A DNA stretch of 64,000 nucleotides from Salinicola salarius (GCF_003206135.1 NZ_PZJT01000002.1:413532-477531), one strand, 5' to 3'; shown: positions 9,601-17,444, counted from the first letter of the stretch. A program made the numbers and translations. Notes: generated by a model from the letters alone, not told the origin.

Positions 9601-9984
9601 CTCCCAGTCGATATAGCGAAACGAGTGGCTCTTGGAGTCGCCATCGATGGATTTGGTGATCGTGGTGCCGAGCACCAGGGTGTCGTAGATCTCCTGATTG
9701 GTAACGCGCAGCCCCTTCAGCCGGTCCGGCGTGGGCTTTAGCCGACGCAGCGCCTCATGGGCATCCTGCAGGTCGAAGGGGTACTCTCGCCCGCGATGGG
9801 TGAAGCGGTTGAGGCGCATCGACTGCTCGATCAGGATATCGTCCAGCACCACGTTCTTGAGCCGCCCACCGCGCAGGCGCAGCGCCTCCGCCTGCGACAG
9901 CGGAGTGAAGCCCAGCGCCACCAGCAGCTGTAGCGCGGGAATCTGGGACTGGTGTTTTTCAGCGGCGTTAAAAACTTTGTTCAT
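6673..9984 (-). CDS. hsdR: Type I restriction enzyme, R (nuclease/translocase) subunit
   Basis: The 1103-residue protein has the full HsdR layout. A PD-(D/E)xK nuclease core lies near residues 150-171 (CDIVAFVNG followed by VVIENKRP). A Walker A loop HTQGSGKS is at about 370-377 and a DEAD-type motif VLVDESHRTQ at about 468-477. The second helicase lobe includes LLTGFDAP and QAIARVNR near 690-730. With HsdM and HsdS it cuts unmodified DNA after ATP-driven translocation. Its ATG overlaps the stop of the upstream DUF6119-like gene (TAATG). Composition is typical of the chromosome (35 of 60 bases G or C at 8041-8100), unlike its upstream neighbour. Confidence 0.95.
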   Translation of the reverse strand: MNKVFNAAEKHQSQIPALQLLVALGFTPLSQAEALRLRGGRLKNVVLDDILIEQSMRLNRFTHRGREYPFDLQDAHEALRRLKPTPDRLKGLRVTNQEIYDTLVLGTTITKSIDGDSKSHSFRYIDWETPENNVFHVTAEFAVERTASRQTRRCDIVAFVNGIPFVVIENKRPTEHLKKADSQLIGYQREDGIPQLFHFAQLLMTMNRVEARYATVGAKAKFWHGWREEDDAEDALSVMARALPATAAPAPEQMAELASEDEAERLLAAANQPLSIAEAQAIYTGRLADARDHFLALREEGERAVTAQDRTLYALCRPSRLLDLIRRFTVFDGGVRKIARHQQFFGIRRAIETISQHDTRGARKGGVIWHTQGSGKSLTMVMLGRALALESGIENPRIIIVTDRDDLDRQIKGTFKSCDLEPVRATTGAHLLELVRDKTPLITTIINKFDTALKHNQLPDDDPNVFVLVDESHRTQTGRYGGHSQFAAKMRRLLPRACYLGFTGTPLLKKEKNTLQTFGRLIHRYGIDEAVADESVVPLLYEGRLVEQQVSGQVIDRWFDKISVGLSEDQRRDLKRKFSRMDALAKTEQAIRAKAFDISEHYRQHWQGTGFKAQIVAPSKAAAVRFKAVLDEIDHVSSAIVISPPDENEGNEEVDQQSRDMVQDFWSQMMARYKTEEAYNREIVEAFKGSGDPEILIVVSKLLTGFDAPRNTVLYICKSLKEHNLLQAIARVNRLFEEGDTEKQFGFVIDYEGLLGELDSALTTYNAFEGYEAADLAGTVHDVREEIRKLPQRHDQLWDLFKSVRNKRDMEQFERHLADEARRQDFYARLSAFSRCLHIALSSDKLFDVFDQNKVDALKRDWQQFSELKRSVQIRYQETVDIREFEPKIQKLLDDHVVAMPAETIIDVVNINDPDALKAVVDETGVSEASKADRISSATRRAITENMDEDPTFYKRFSELLEETIRAYREQRLSEREYLQSVVKLASQIARKERGHHVPERLRGDEDGQAFFGILDGQLQTRDDATVAGDEAAVISLDIIEIIKSHLIVDLWSNEVAQNDLRNAIDDYFFDVIRDQKGVDLPVEVLDDLEQKIMNLARARFTA

Positions 9985-11690
9985 TATGATTTTGCCAGAG
10001 CTTTGCCGCCTGCTTCTTCGGACGTTGCAACCGAAGAGGTACGTCCTCTTCTTACCCCTGCCGAAGACGCCGGCTTTTCGATCAGTTCTATCGCAACGTC
10101 GAATCCCAATTTTCGGAGGCGTTCAACTGAAACTTGCAAACTTACCTTACTAAAAAATGGCAATCCCAAAGTCCCGTCGGCGTAGGGTTGGCGCATGATT
10201 CCGTAAACAATAGTGTATTTTTCGCGAACAACACGTTCGGTTGATTTTGGCAAATGGACTTCAAAACCTTTCTTCTCAGACTTAACAATTGAACGCAGTT
10301 TTTTCCTAAACTCTTTATCGCCTACGAAAGCCTCTGCACTGACAACACCCTGTGACCAAAGGTGGCTTATGGGGCCGGAAGAGTGGCCGTCTTTCAAGTG
10401 AATGAAGTGTTTTTTATCTGACAAAAAGTCCGCTGGCTCGAGGTTTGCATTTCGCACACCGGCGGGGTTGATTTTTTCCCTATCGAGCTTGAGAAGATCT
10501 GCTGCCCTAGTCTCAACCAGATTCGCGATGAGTTCTTGCTCGTTATGTGCAGCGGTCTTTCCAATAATATTGACTGTGTCGATCTCATCAAAAAATTTGT
10601 TCACACTATCCTTGAATAATGCTTCGACCTGAAACCAGTTGCCAGCAAAAAGGATAAAATAAAACGTGTCCGTTTTCGAGGTCAAAGACGCCTCGTGAAT
10701 AAAGCAATCGTAAACTTTCCATTTTTCCGAAAACTGATCTTTGTCAGACGGCTTCGCGGAAATTCGGTGTTTTTCCTTTATCTCTTTAATGTCGCCGGTG
10801 AATTTGCATCGGTTCAGCTCACTTATATAGTCAGTTATTGCCAAGCTGTGAAATGTGGCCCCATGACTTCCAAAGCCATTGTAGTGAAGCTCACTCCCTT
10901 CGATATAGTTGGCCACTTCCGGTGGCGACATGTGAAGATCCACCGGATTACCCTTTCGCAACTCACCCAGATCTACAAATAACTTTTCGTCCAGCTGTTC
11001 GATGAGATCCTTTTCGATCACGGGTCGCAGGTTATCAACCCATTTAAAATCAGTTTTATAGTCTGTTTTTTCGTAAATCTTAAAGATCTCATTACATTTT
11101 TTCTGGACATCATTAATATCTAGCTCACAAGTGATAGATAAAGAATCCTTACCTGCAACAAAACGTGCAAAGCTTGGATCTTTAGGCGTACCACCTGCGA
11201 CCCTCGCGACATCACGCAATCGATCAACGCCGAAGGCATTGACATCGCTATCACGGCTAGCCTGAACTCTTTTTTGGAATGTAACCGCATCTGGTGTTGC
11301 CAAATCCAGTGAACGTATATTGCTCCCCGGAACAGAGTTCAGCGTGACCTTCAATCCAAACTGTCGCTCAAACGCATCGTCGTTGAGAGCGATATGAATA
11401 TGGCCGAAGCAAATGGCAGCGAATCGTGACCCAACAGGCGTGAAGATTACAGCACCCGCCCCACCCGTGAAGATGTCGTCGGATAGCTCATAAAATCCTT
11501 CCTCGATGAAAGAGCGCCATTTAGGAGGGTTGGAATATATCTGTCCGACAAATACTGTGGCTCCCTCAATGAGTTCCCATGGCCCTCGCTGAAGAGCGCG
11601 ATTCGTGTTTGGGGCGAAGGTTTCAGTGAAAGCTTCTTCTATATCTCGGCCTTCACGTAAAAGACGTATGTTGAGGGTGCGCACAGTCAT
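9984..11690 (-). CDS. DUF6119/TIGR04141-like protein of unknown function inside the restriction operon
   Basis: The 568-residue product resembles the sporadically distributed TIGR04141/DUF6119 family; this is recognition from memory of family features (N-terminal LNIRLLREG, central GGTPKDPSFARFVAG and DLGELRKGNPVDLHMSPPE), not a search. No catalytic motif or membrane segment is evident. The C-terminus ends in a low-complexity basic/Ser-Ala tail. The start at 11690 has a GGAG site seven bases upstream that overlaps the hsdS stop region; the frame extends ten codons further without support. The gene is strikingly AT-rich (13 of 60 bases G or C at 11041-11100) between GC-rich neighbours, a sign of separate acquisition. 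TAATG coupling to hsdR argues that it works with the restriction system. Confidence 0.65.
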   Translation of the reverse strand: MTVRTLNIRLLREGRDIEEAFTETFAPNTNRALQRGPWELIEGATVFVGQIYSNPPKWRSFIEEGFYELSDDIFTGGAGAVIFTPVGSRFAAICFGHIHIALNDDAFERQFGLKVTLNSVPGSNIRSLDLATPDAVTFQKRVQASRDSDVNAFGVDRLRDVARVAGGTPKDPSFARFVAGKDSLSITCELDINDVQKKCNEIFKIYEKTDYKTDFKWVDNLRPVIEKDLIEQLDEKLFVDLGELRKGNPVDLHMSPPEVANYIEGSELHYNGFGSHGATFHSLAITDYISELNRCKFTGDIKEIKEKHRISAKPSDKDQFSEKWKVYDCFIHEASLTSKTDTFYFILFAGNWFQVEALFKDSVNKFFDEIDTVNIIGKTAAHNEQELIANLVETRAADLLKLDREKINPAGVRNANLEPADFLSDKKHFIHLKDGHSSGPISHLWSQGVVSAEAFVGDKEFRKKLRSIVKSEKKGFEVHLPKSTERVVREKYTIVYGIMRQPYADGTLGLPFFSKVSLQVSVERLRKLGFDVAIELIEKPASSAGVRRGRTSSVATSEEAGGKALAKS

Positions 11691-11694
11691 CTCA

Positions 11695-12954
11695 TTACTC
11701 CATTTCGACTCGCCATTCACCAGTTAGCAGCTTCTGCATCAGCCCGCGCTTCTGCCGAGTCACAGCATCGATTTCGCGTTCGGTCGCTTCCAGGTCGTCT
11801 CGTGCGGTGTCCAGTACGTCGGCAAGCGCTTTCTGCTCATCGAGGTCGGGCAGTGGTAGCTTCAGCGCGGCCAAATCGGCGTAGTAGGTGCGTTGGCGAA
11901 CGCTGCCCGAGCCACCGCTATTGATGTAGTGGGCCCACCACGAAGTCTTTCGCAGATGGTCAAGGTAGCCGGGATCAAGCCCGTCGGCGTTGCAGGCGAA
12001 GACGACGTAGTCTGGGCTGACCAGTACCTCTTCATCGCGGTGATTCATCGCGATGGAGCCGACATTGATGCGCATGGGGTTATAAGCGAAAGCGCGAGGC
12101 GGCAGGCGCTTATAGCGGCTGATATCACCGGCAATGGTCTGTTCCCGCATGGGCACGACACCCTGGGCCTTGGTTACCCCCATGACGTAGTCGCGGCCGA
12201 GTCCTTTAGCTCCATTTCGCTCGGTCAGCTCATGGGTAACGGCCGCAAGGCGTGTCGGCGTCCAGTGGTGTCGCTGGCCATTCAGACGGAGGTTTCCGAA
12301 AAGAAGAGTCCCCCTTAGGCTGCCTAGGCGCTGCGCCTTCGTCGCTCGAAGCGTGGTGAGCTTTTCGAGCGCCTCGTCCCAAGTTCGCAGAATCTCGGCA
12401 ATCCTGCACTGCTCGGGCAAGCTAACATTAGGAATCGGTAACTTTCGGAGTTCTTCGATAGAGAGTTCGCGAAAAGTGCTGCCATTTGCGTTGCGTGCAA
12501 TTAGTCTCTGCAATACTGGTCCCTGTAGCACGTACCTCACAAACTCTGGGGTGAAGTTATCTCCAATACGGATACGTGCCACACCCCTAGCGATGTTCGC
12601 GCCTTCCAGATCAGGTGGCGCAATTGAAGACTGACCGATATTGCCTCTGAGCGAAAAAAGAATATCTCCTAGCTCTATTTGAGATCGATCATATCGTGCT
12701 GCGATTTCCGGCGATGTCCGTTGTAGTGCATGAATATCAACTTCTCCACCTACATCTCTACTCTGAACGAAAGGAATGCCTTTCGGTACTTCAGATCCAG
12801 GCTGTACTATGCCGTATACGATGGGAGCATTGGCTTTTACAAGCACAGAGAGCGGCGTTGTTGCCATGTTCGTTTCTTGCGCTCTAGCCATCGAAGAAAT
12901 GTTGTTCAATTTGGTCTTGGTCAGCACAGCGTCTTTCTGAGAGAGATCAGTCAT
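11695..12954 (-). CDS. hsdS: Type I restriction enzyme, S (specificity) subunit with two target-recognition domains
   Basis: The product is 419 residues. It contains two target-recognition domains, each followed by a conserved helical spacer: the first ends with LPIPNVSLPEQCRIAEILRTW and the second with LPLPDLDEQKALADVLDTA. It finishes with the common C-terminal sequence QKRGLMQKLLTGEWRV. Each TRD reads half of a bipartite DNA site for HsdM and HsdR. The start at 12954 overlaps the rhuM stop by eight bases and has a G-rich ribosome binding site; an extended frame to 12993 is less likely. The first TRD is less GC-rich than the second (28 versus 35 of 60 in sampled stretches), consistent with TRD exchange. 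Confidence 0.9.
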   Translation of the reverse strand: MTDLSQKDAVLTKTKLNNISSMARAQETNMATTPLSVLVKANAPIVYGIVQPGSEVPKGIPFVQSRDVGGEVDIHALQRTSPEIAARYDRSQIELGDILFSLRGNIGQSSIAPPDLEGANIARGVARIRIGDNFTPEFVRYVLQGPVLQRLIARNANGSTFRELSIEELRKLPIPNVSLPEQCRIAEILRTWDEALEKLTTLRATKAQRLGSLRGTLLFGNLRLNGQRHHWTPTRLAAVTHELTERNGAKGLGRDYVMGVTKAQGVVPMREQTIAGDISRYKRLPPRAFAYNPMRINVGSIAMNHRDEEVLVSPDYVVFACNADGLDPGYLDHLRKTSWWAHYINSGGSGSVRQRTYYADLAALKLPLPDLDEQKALADVLDTARDDLEATEREIDAVTRQKRGLMQKLLTGEWRVEME

Positions 12955-13984
12955 CGCCACGCCCCCTCTTCCCCGACTTCGCCACATCGGCAATACGCTT
13001 CAGCTCCTCGAGATCACCCGCTTCATCCGCCGCCTGCTTCTGGGCGGCCTTGCGCCTGGCATCGAACGCCTCGTAGCGCTCGTGCGCGATACGCTTGGCG
13101 GCTTCCGCCGAGATGGAGCCCGGCCCCTCCAGTTTTGGCAGTTCGTTGGCGGTCAGGAAGGTGTCGAGCACGCGCTCCCACTCCGCCAGCCGCATGGTCT
13201 GCCGTCTCGTCGCGCGCAGTTCGGCGGTGTTGAGGAAGGTTTCGACGATCAGGTTGAGCTCCTTGATTTCGGCCTCGGCCAGATAGTTCTTGGCCGTGCC
13301 CACATCGGCCTTGCGCAGCGGTCGCCCCTTGTCGGCATTCTTCCAGGTCGTCAGGCCCATATTGGGCTGCTCGGGGTTGGCGCGGGCGCGGATCAGCTCG
13401 CCGGCGGTATGGCTGGTCACGGCGTTGAGCATCTTGTTCTGGATCGTGGCGTAAAAGGTGGGTACTGCCGGCGAGCTGGGGTCGTAATCCTCGCTGAGCG
13501 CCAGGATATCGCGCACTTTCTGATAAAACCGCGCTTCTGATGCGCGGATATCGCGGATGCGCTCGAGCAGTTCGTCGAAGTAGTCCCAGGTGGGGTCCTT
13601 CAGGCGTTCGTCGTGCATGACGAAGCCCTTGACGAGATACTCCTTCAGGATCGTCGAGGCCCAGCGGCGGAACTGCACACCGCGGGGGCTGCGCACGCGG
13701 TAACCCACCGCCAGAATCAGCTCGAGATTGTAGTGCTTGAGCGAGCGGCGCACCTGGCGCCCACCCTCGCTACGAACTTGTAAGAATTCCTTACAGGTTG
13801 CCGCCTCGGTCAGTTCTTCATCGTCATAGATCGCCCGCACGAGCTGGGTGATGCCCTGCGGGCTGGAAGCGAACAGCTCCGCCATCTGGCCCTGGGTCAG
13901 CCATACGGTGCCATCCACGGCACGCAGCTGAATCTCGGCCTGACCATCCTCGGTGGTGTAGAGAATGATTTCGCCTTCAGACAT
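12947..13984 (-). CDS. rhuM: RhuM-family protein (virulence RhuM domain) within restriction operon
   Basis: The product is 345 residues. Its N-terminal half (VWLTQGQMAELF, then SLKHYNLELILAVGYRVRS and FRRWASTILKEYLVKGF) matches the RhuM family first named from a Salmonella pathogenicity island; the first part resembles a helix-turn-helix. The C-terminal part is rich in Ala, Glu and Lys and probably helical. RhuM genes are often embedded in type I restriction loci, but no biochemical role is established. Here the gene overlaps hsdM by eight bases and hsdS by eight bases, so it is an integral cistron of the operon rather than a later insertion between transcripts. Confidence 0.85.
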   Translation of the reverse strand: MSEGEIILYTTEDGQAEIQLRAVDGTVWLTQGQMAELFASSPQGITQLVRAIYDDEELTEAATCKEFLQVRSEGGRQVRRSLKHYNLELILAVGYRVRSPRGVQFRRWASTILKEYLVKGFVMHDERLKDPTWDYFDELLERIRDIRASEARFYQKVRDILALSEDYDPSSPAVPTFYATIQNKMLNAVTSHTAGELIRARANPEQPNMGLTTWKNADKGRPLRKADVGTAKNYLAEAEIKELNLIVETFLNTAELRATRRQTMRLAEWERVLDTFLTANELPKLEGPGSISAEAAKRIAHERYEAFDARRKAAQKQAADEAGDLEELKRIADVAKSGKRGRGDD

Positions 13985-15494
13985 CGACGCCGAGCTCCTT
14001 CAGATAACCATCCATCTTCTTTCGAACTTCGGCCAGCTCACCTTCTATCCGTACGATGTCTCGCTGCACGGCGGCCACGTCGATCTCTTCCTCTGGCTCG
14101 AAAGTATCCACATAGCGGGGAATGTTGAGGTTATAGCCGTTATCAAAGAGCTCCTTCGGGCTTGCGCGATGGGAGTAGCGCTCGATCTCGGCGCGGGTGC
14201 GGTAGGTCTCCAGCACCTTGCCGATATGGGCGTCATCCATCACGTTCTGGGTCTTGCTCGGCGTGAATGACTTGCTGGCGTCGATGAACAGCACGTCGCG
14301 CCGTGATTCGTTGGCGCCGCCTTCCTCCCGCGAGCGGTCGAAGATCAGGATGGCGACCGGAATCCCCGTGGTGGTGAACAGATTGGCGGGCAAGCCGACG
14401 ACGGTGTCGAGCAGATTCTCTTCGATCAACTGCTGGCGGATGCGCCCCTCGGCACCGGCGCGGAACAGTACCCCGTGAGGCACGATGACCGCGACGCGGC
14501 CGGATTGACGCTTGGCAATCTCGATCATGTGGGTGATGAAGGCGTAATCGCCCTTCGATTTGGGCGGAACGCCGCGCCAGAAGCGCGCGAACGGATCGGC
14601 ACCGGCGTTCTCTGCGCCCCATTTATCCAGCGAGAACGGCGGGTTGGCCAGCACCACGTCGAAGCGCATGAGGTGGTCGCTCTCTACCAAAGCCGGGCTG
14701 TTGAGGGTGTCACACCACTCGATGCGCGCGGCATCCTTGGCGTGCAGGAACATGTTCATGCGCGCCAGTGCCCATGTGGCGCCGTTGACCTCCTGACCGT
14801 AGAGGGCGAAGTTTTCGGAGCCGACCTCCTGGGAAGCCTGGATCAGCAGCGAGCCGGAGCCGCAGGCGGGGTCGCAGATGGTGCTGCCCGGCTCGGGCGC
14901 GGCCAGTTTGGCCAGCAAGCGCGAGACCGCCGTGGGCGTGTAGAACTCGCCGGCCTTCTTGCCGGCGTCCGAGGCGAAGCGCGAGATGAGATAGATGTAG
15001 CACTCGCCGATGATGTCCTCGGTCACCCGCGAGGGGCGCAGGTCGAGTGCGGGTTTGGCGAAATCCTCGAGCAGGTTCTTGAGCCGGCGGTTGCGGTCCT
15101 TGGGGCGGCCGAGGTTGGCTTCCGAGTTGAAGTCGATATTGCGAAAGACACCTTCCAGCTTGCTGCGATTGGCGTCTTCGATCTTTTCGAGGGCGATATT
15201 GATCAGCTCGCCGATGTTGGGTTCGTTTCGCTGAGTGTGAAGGTCGTAGAAACTGGCCCCCTCGGGGAGGATAAATCGTTCGCGCTCCAAGCGTCGGCGA
15301 ATACGAGCTTGGTCGTCACCGTATCGTTCACGGTAGGTTTTGAGATGATCGTTCCAGAGGTCTGAAATGTACTTCAGGAACAACATAACCAAGATGTAAT
15401 CCTTGTACTGACCCGCATCGACGGCACCTCTGAAGGTGTCGCAGGCTGCCCAGGCTGTCTGGTTAATCTGCTGTTGCGTAACTTGGTCAGTCAT
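13977..15494 (-). CDS. hsdM: Type I restriction enzyme, M (adenine methyltransferase) subunit
   Basis: The 505-residue protein carries the SAM-binding motif DPACGSGSLL near residues 206-215 and the N6-adenine catalytic motif NPPF near 282-285. An N-terminal helical HsdM domain begins near QQQINQTAWAACDTFRG. It methylates the sequence chosen by HsdS to protect host DNA. Its start overlaps the stop of the single-TRD hsdS gene (ATGA), and its 3' end overlaps rhuM. Length and motifs are normal, so the modification activity appears intact. Confidence 0.95.
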   Translation of the reverse strand: MTDQVTQQQINQTAWAACDTFRGAVDAGQYKDYILVMLFLKYISDLWNDHLKTYRERYGDDQARIRRRLERERFILPEGASFYDLHTQRNEPNIGELINIALEKIEDANRSKLEGVFRNIDFNSEANLGRPKDRNRRLKNLLEDFAKPALDLRPSRVTEDIIGECYIYLISRFASDAGKKAGEFYTPTAVSRLLAKLAAPEPGSTICDPACGSGSLLIQASQEVGSENFALYGQEVNGATWALARMNMFLHAKDAARIEWCDTLNSPALVESDHLMRFDVVLANPPFSLDKWGAENAGADPFARFWRGVPPKSKGDYAFITHMIEIAKRQSGRVAVIVPHGVLFRAGAEGRIRQQLIEENLLDTVVGLPANLFTTTGIPVAILIFDRSREEGGANESRRDVLFIDASKSFTPSKTQNVMDDAHIGKVLETYRTRAEIERYSHRASPKELFDNGYNLNIPRYVDTFEPEEEIDVAAVQRDIVRIEGELAEVRKKMDGYLKELGVDV

Positions 15495-16084
15495 TGGGCA
15501 ATTTCCTTCTGATCAGCAGCCATTGCGGCCTCGCTGAGAATGATGCTTGCAAGCTGTTCCTTGCGAGTGGCGATCTCTCGGAGCAGGCGACCCTCCTGCC
15601 GCGCCAAGGCACTCAGTTCGACGATACGTTTTTGCGTGCTCAGGTCGGGCACGGCGATATCAAGATTTTCAAGGACTCTCATCGGGATCATCCTGAGGCT
15701 TGTCCCCTGAGCCTCCGCACCGAGCCTTCGCTGCGCGTCAGGCTGGTTGATGGCCCAAGCCAGGTATTCCGGAAGAACAAAATTCGGGTCTGGACGCATT
15801 ATTAAAAGCGGCACAATAACAGCGACAGGCTCTGCAAGGGCATTCCCAATGGCAGCCGCTGTATTCGGTTCCCCACGAGAGCGAAACACCACTTCGCCTC
15901 CTCGAACGAAGTAGTGATCGGACAGCTTGCCAAGATCGTACCGTTGGAAGTTGGGGCCTGGTGTTGCGCCGTCCATAGCGACGTCTCGCAGCTGTAAGGC
16001 AGGAACCCCGCCTTTCGATACTGGCTCGAGCTTACCGCGCGCTGTATAGCCTGAGTGGATATTGCAAAGCCCAGCGAGTCTCAT
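15491..16084 (-). CDS. Short, single-TRD specificity-like subunit at the head of the restriction operon
   Basis: The product is 197 residues, about half a normal HsdS. It contains one target-recognition-like domain (QLRDVAMDG, then VVFRSRGEPNTAAAI, then LPEYLAWAINQ) and one conserved helical spacer beginning LDIAVPDLSTQKRIVELS. It is not an obvious truncation: it has its own start at 16084, a promoter, and an ATGA overlap with hsdM. Homodimers of half-S proteins can form active specificity subunits in engineered or natural type I systems, so it may give a second specificity or a modulator. Whether it assembles with HsdM is inference. Confidence 0.75.
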   Translation of the reverse strand: MRLAGLCNIHSGYTARGKLEPVSKGGVPALQLRDVAMDGATPGPNFQRYDLGKLSDHYFVRGGEVVFRSRGEPNTAAAIGNALAEPVAVIVPLLIMRPDPNFVLPEYLAWAINQPDAQRRLGAEAQGTSLRMIPMRVLENLDIAVPDLSTQKRIVELSALARQEGRLLREIATRKEQLASIILSEAAMAADQKEIAQ

Positions 16085-16090
16085 ATTTAG

Positions 16091-16171
16091 ATCTCTGTAG
16101 GTCGATATACAGATTCTCAGTCATGACGTTGTTTTGGTCAAGGAAAAATGCAGTTTCAGCTCTACAGAGAT
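16091..16171. promoter_or_regulatory. Inverted repeat flanking the restriction-operon promoter
   Basis: ATCTCTGTAG at 16091-16100 and its exact reverse complement CTACAGAGAT at 16162-16171 bracket the promoter described below. One arm lies just before the first gene, the other upstream of the -35 box. The 61-bp spacing would suit a regulator bound to both arms with DNA looping. No controller gene is recognised, though RhuM has a possible DNA-binding N-terminus. Confidence 0.45.
16113..16141 (-). promoter_or_regulatory. Sigma-70-type promoter of the restriction operon
   Basis: On the minus strand TTGACC (16136-16141) and GAGAAT (16113-16118) are separated by 17 bp, ahead of the operon's first start at 16084. 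The surrounding 120 bp are AT-rich for this genome. The -35 matches consensus at five of six positions, the -10 at four. Confidence 0.5.
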
Positions 16172-16537
16172 TTTGATCCATTGCATTTTATGGGAATGGT
16201 TTCAAATGGGAATTGCAAAAGAGCATGGGTATCGCTCGAATCTTCTTAAGCATCGCGCCGTGCGTCACCGGCTTCACGCCCGGCGGCGATATCGTCCTGG
16301 CTGTCGAATATTCCCGTTCGCCGGCCGGGCCGACGGCCCACGGGAGCCACCTCCTGCAGCGTCGTCGATACCGTTAATCTGGCTTAAGATCCGATAGCGG
16401 GATTTGAATGAATCCGCCCAGGCTTCCTATGCTTTGGGTGCGCCGTGGCAATCCATTGGAGGATTCGCCGCGGCGAGCAGAGACGGCACCCATTCAGCCG
16501 CCATCGTTCATTCGATTCCATTCAGGAGGGAGCCAGA
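16172..16537. other. Intergenic region between restriction operon and SDR gene
   Basis: Nothing coding is supported here. The first 50-60 bases are AT-rich; the remainder returns to the usual GC level and must carry the promoter of the plus-strand SDR gene, whose ribosome binding site (AGGAGGG) is at the end. No tRNA, integrase remnant or obvious direct repeat marks an island boundary. Confidence 0.5.
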
Positions 16538-17392
16538 ATGTCAGAATCGCATTTTCCCCCGCAGCACCAGGCACACCAGCCGGGTGACGAGCATGACATG
16601 CAGCCCGAGCCGGAGTTCATTCGCGACGACTATCGCGGCACCGACAAGCTCAAGGGCAAGGTGGCGCTGATTACCGGCGGCGACAGTGGTATCGGCCGTG
16701 CCGTGGCAGTGCACTACGCCCGCGAAGGGGCCGATTGTGCCGTGGTCTATCTCGATGAGGATCGCGATGCGGAAGACACCAAGGCGCTGATCGAAGCCGA
16801 AGGCCAGCGCTGCCTGCTGCTCAAGGGCGACGTGGCCGACTCCGCGTTCTGTCGTGAAGCGGTCGAGCGCACGCGCCAGGAGCTGGGCGGTCTCAACATC
16901 CTCGTCAACAACGCTGCCGAGCAGCATGACTGGGACGACGTCACCGAGATCACCGACGAACAGTTGCAGCGCACCTTCGCCACCAACATCTTCAGCCACT
17001 TCTATTTCGTGCGCGAAGCCCTGCCGCACATGAGCGCCGGTGACACGATCATCGCGACGTCATCGGTCAATGCCTTCAAGGGTAACGCGACGCTGATCGA
17101 CTACTCCTCCACCAAAGGGGCGATCCAGGGGTTGGTACGTTCGCTGGCGCAGTCGCTGGTGGATCGCGAGATTCGCGTCAATGCGGTGGCGCCGGGCCCG
17201 GTCTGGACGCCGCTGATTCCGGCCAGCTTCGATGACGAAAAGGTCGAGGGCTTCGGTGGGCAGGTGCCGATGCAGCGCGCCGGCCAGCCCAGCGAGATGG
17301 GCCCGGCCTACGTCTATCTGGCCAGCCAGGAGTCTTCCTACATGACCGGACAGACTATCCATCTGAATGGCGGGGTGATCCTGAATACCTGA
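16538..17392 (+). CDS. Short-chain dehydrogenase, general-stress type (YhdF/GSP39-like)
   Basis: The product is 284 residues. The NAD(P)-binding motif TGGDSGIG is at residues 46-53, NNAAEQ follows near 125, and the catalytic Ser (TSSVN) and Tyr-x3-Lys (DYSSTK) lie near 175 and 189-193. The N-terminal extension with a His/Gln-rich start and EPEFIRDDYRGTDKLKGK is characteristic of the stress-induced YhdF/YghA SDR subgroup. A strong AGGAGGG site precedes the chosen start, which excludes a longer frame beginning at 16445. Substrate is unknown. It is convergent with the IclR-type gene and not obviously part of either neighbouring cluster. Confidence 0.85.
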   Translation: MSESHFPPQHQAHQPGDEHDMQPEPEFIRDDYRGTDKLKGKVALITGGDSGIGRAVAVHYAREGADCAVVYLDEDRDAEDTKALIEAEGQRCLLLKGDVADSAFCREAVERTRQELGGLNILVNNAAEQHDWDDVTEITDEQLQRTFATNIFSHFYFVREALPHMSAGDTIIATSSVNAFKGNATLIDYSSTKGAIQGLVRSLAQSLVDREIRVNAVAPGPVWTPLIPASFDDEKVEGFGGQVPMQRAGQPSEMGPAYVYLASQESSYMTGQTIHLNGGVILNT

Positions 17393-17408
17393 GGATTCCC
17401 GGGCGAAA

Positions 17409-17444
17409 AGTGTCTGCGCTCGACGACGTTTCGGGCCAGACACT
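17409..17444. terminator. Stem-loop between convergent SDR and IclR genes
   Basis: AGTGTCTG (17409-17416) pairs with CAGACACT (17437-17444) around a 20-base loop. It lies between two convergent stops, which favours termination, but there is no T-run on either strand, so confidence is low. Confidence 0.3.

Noticed and set aside
16085..16537. Boundary of an integrative element next to the restriction operon
   Set aside because: No integrase, tRNA, or flanking direct repeat was found; composition alone is not enough to call an island edge.
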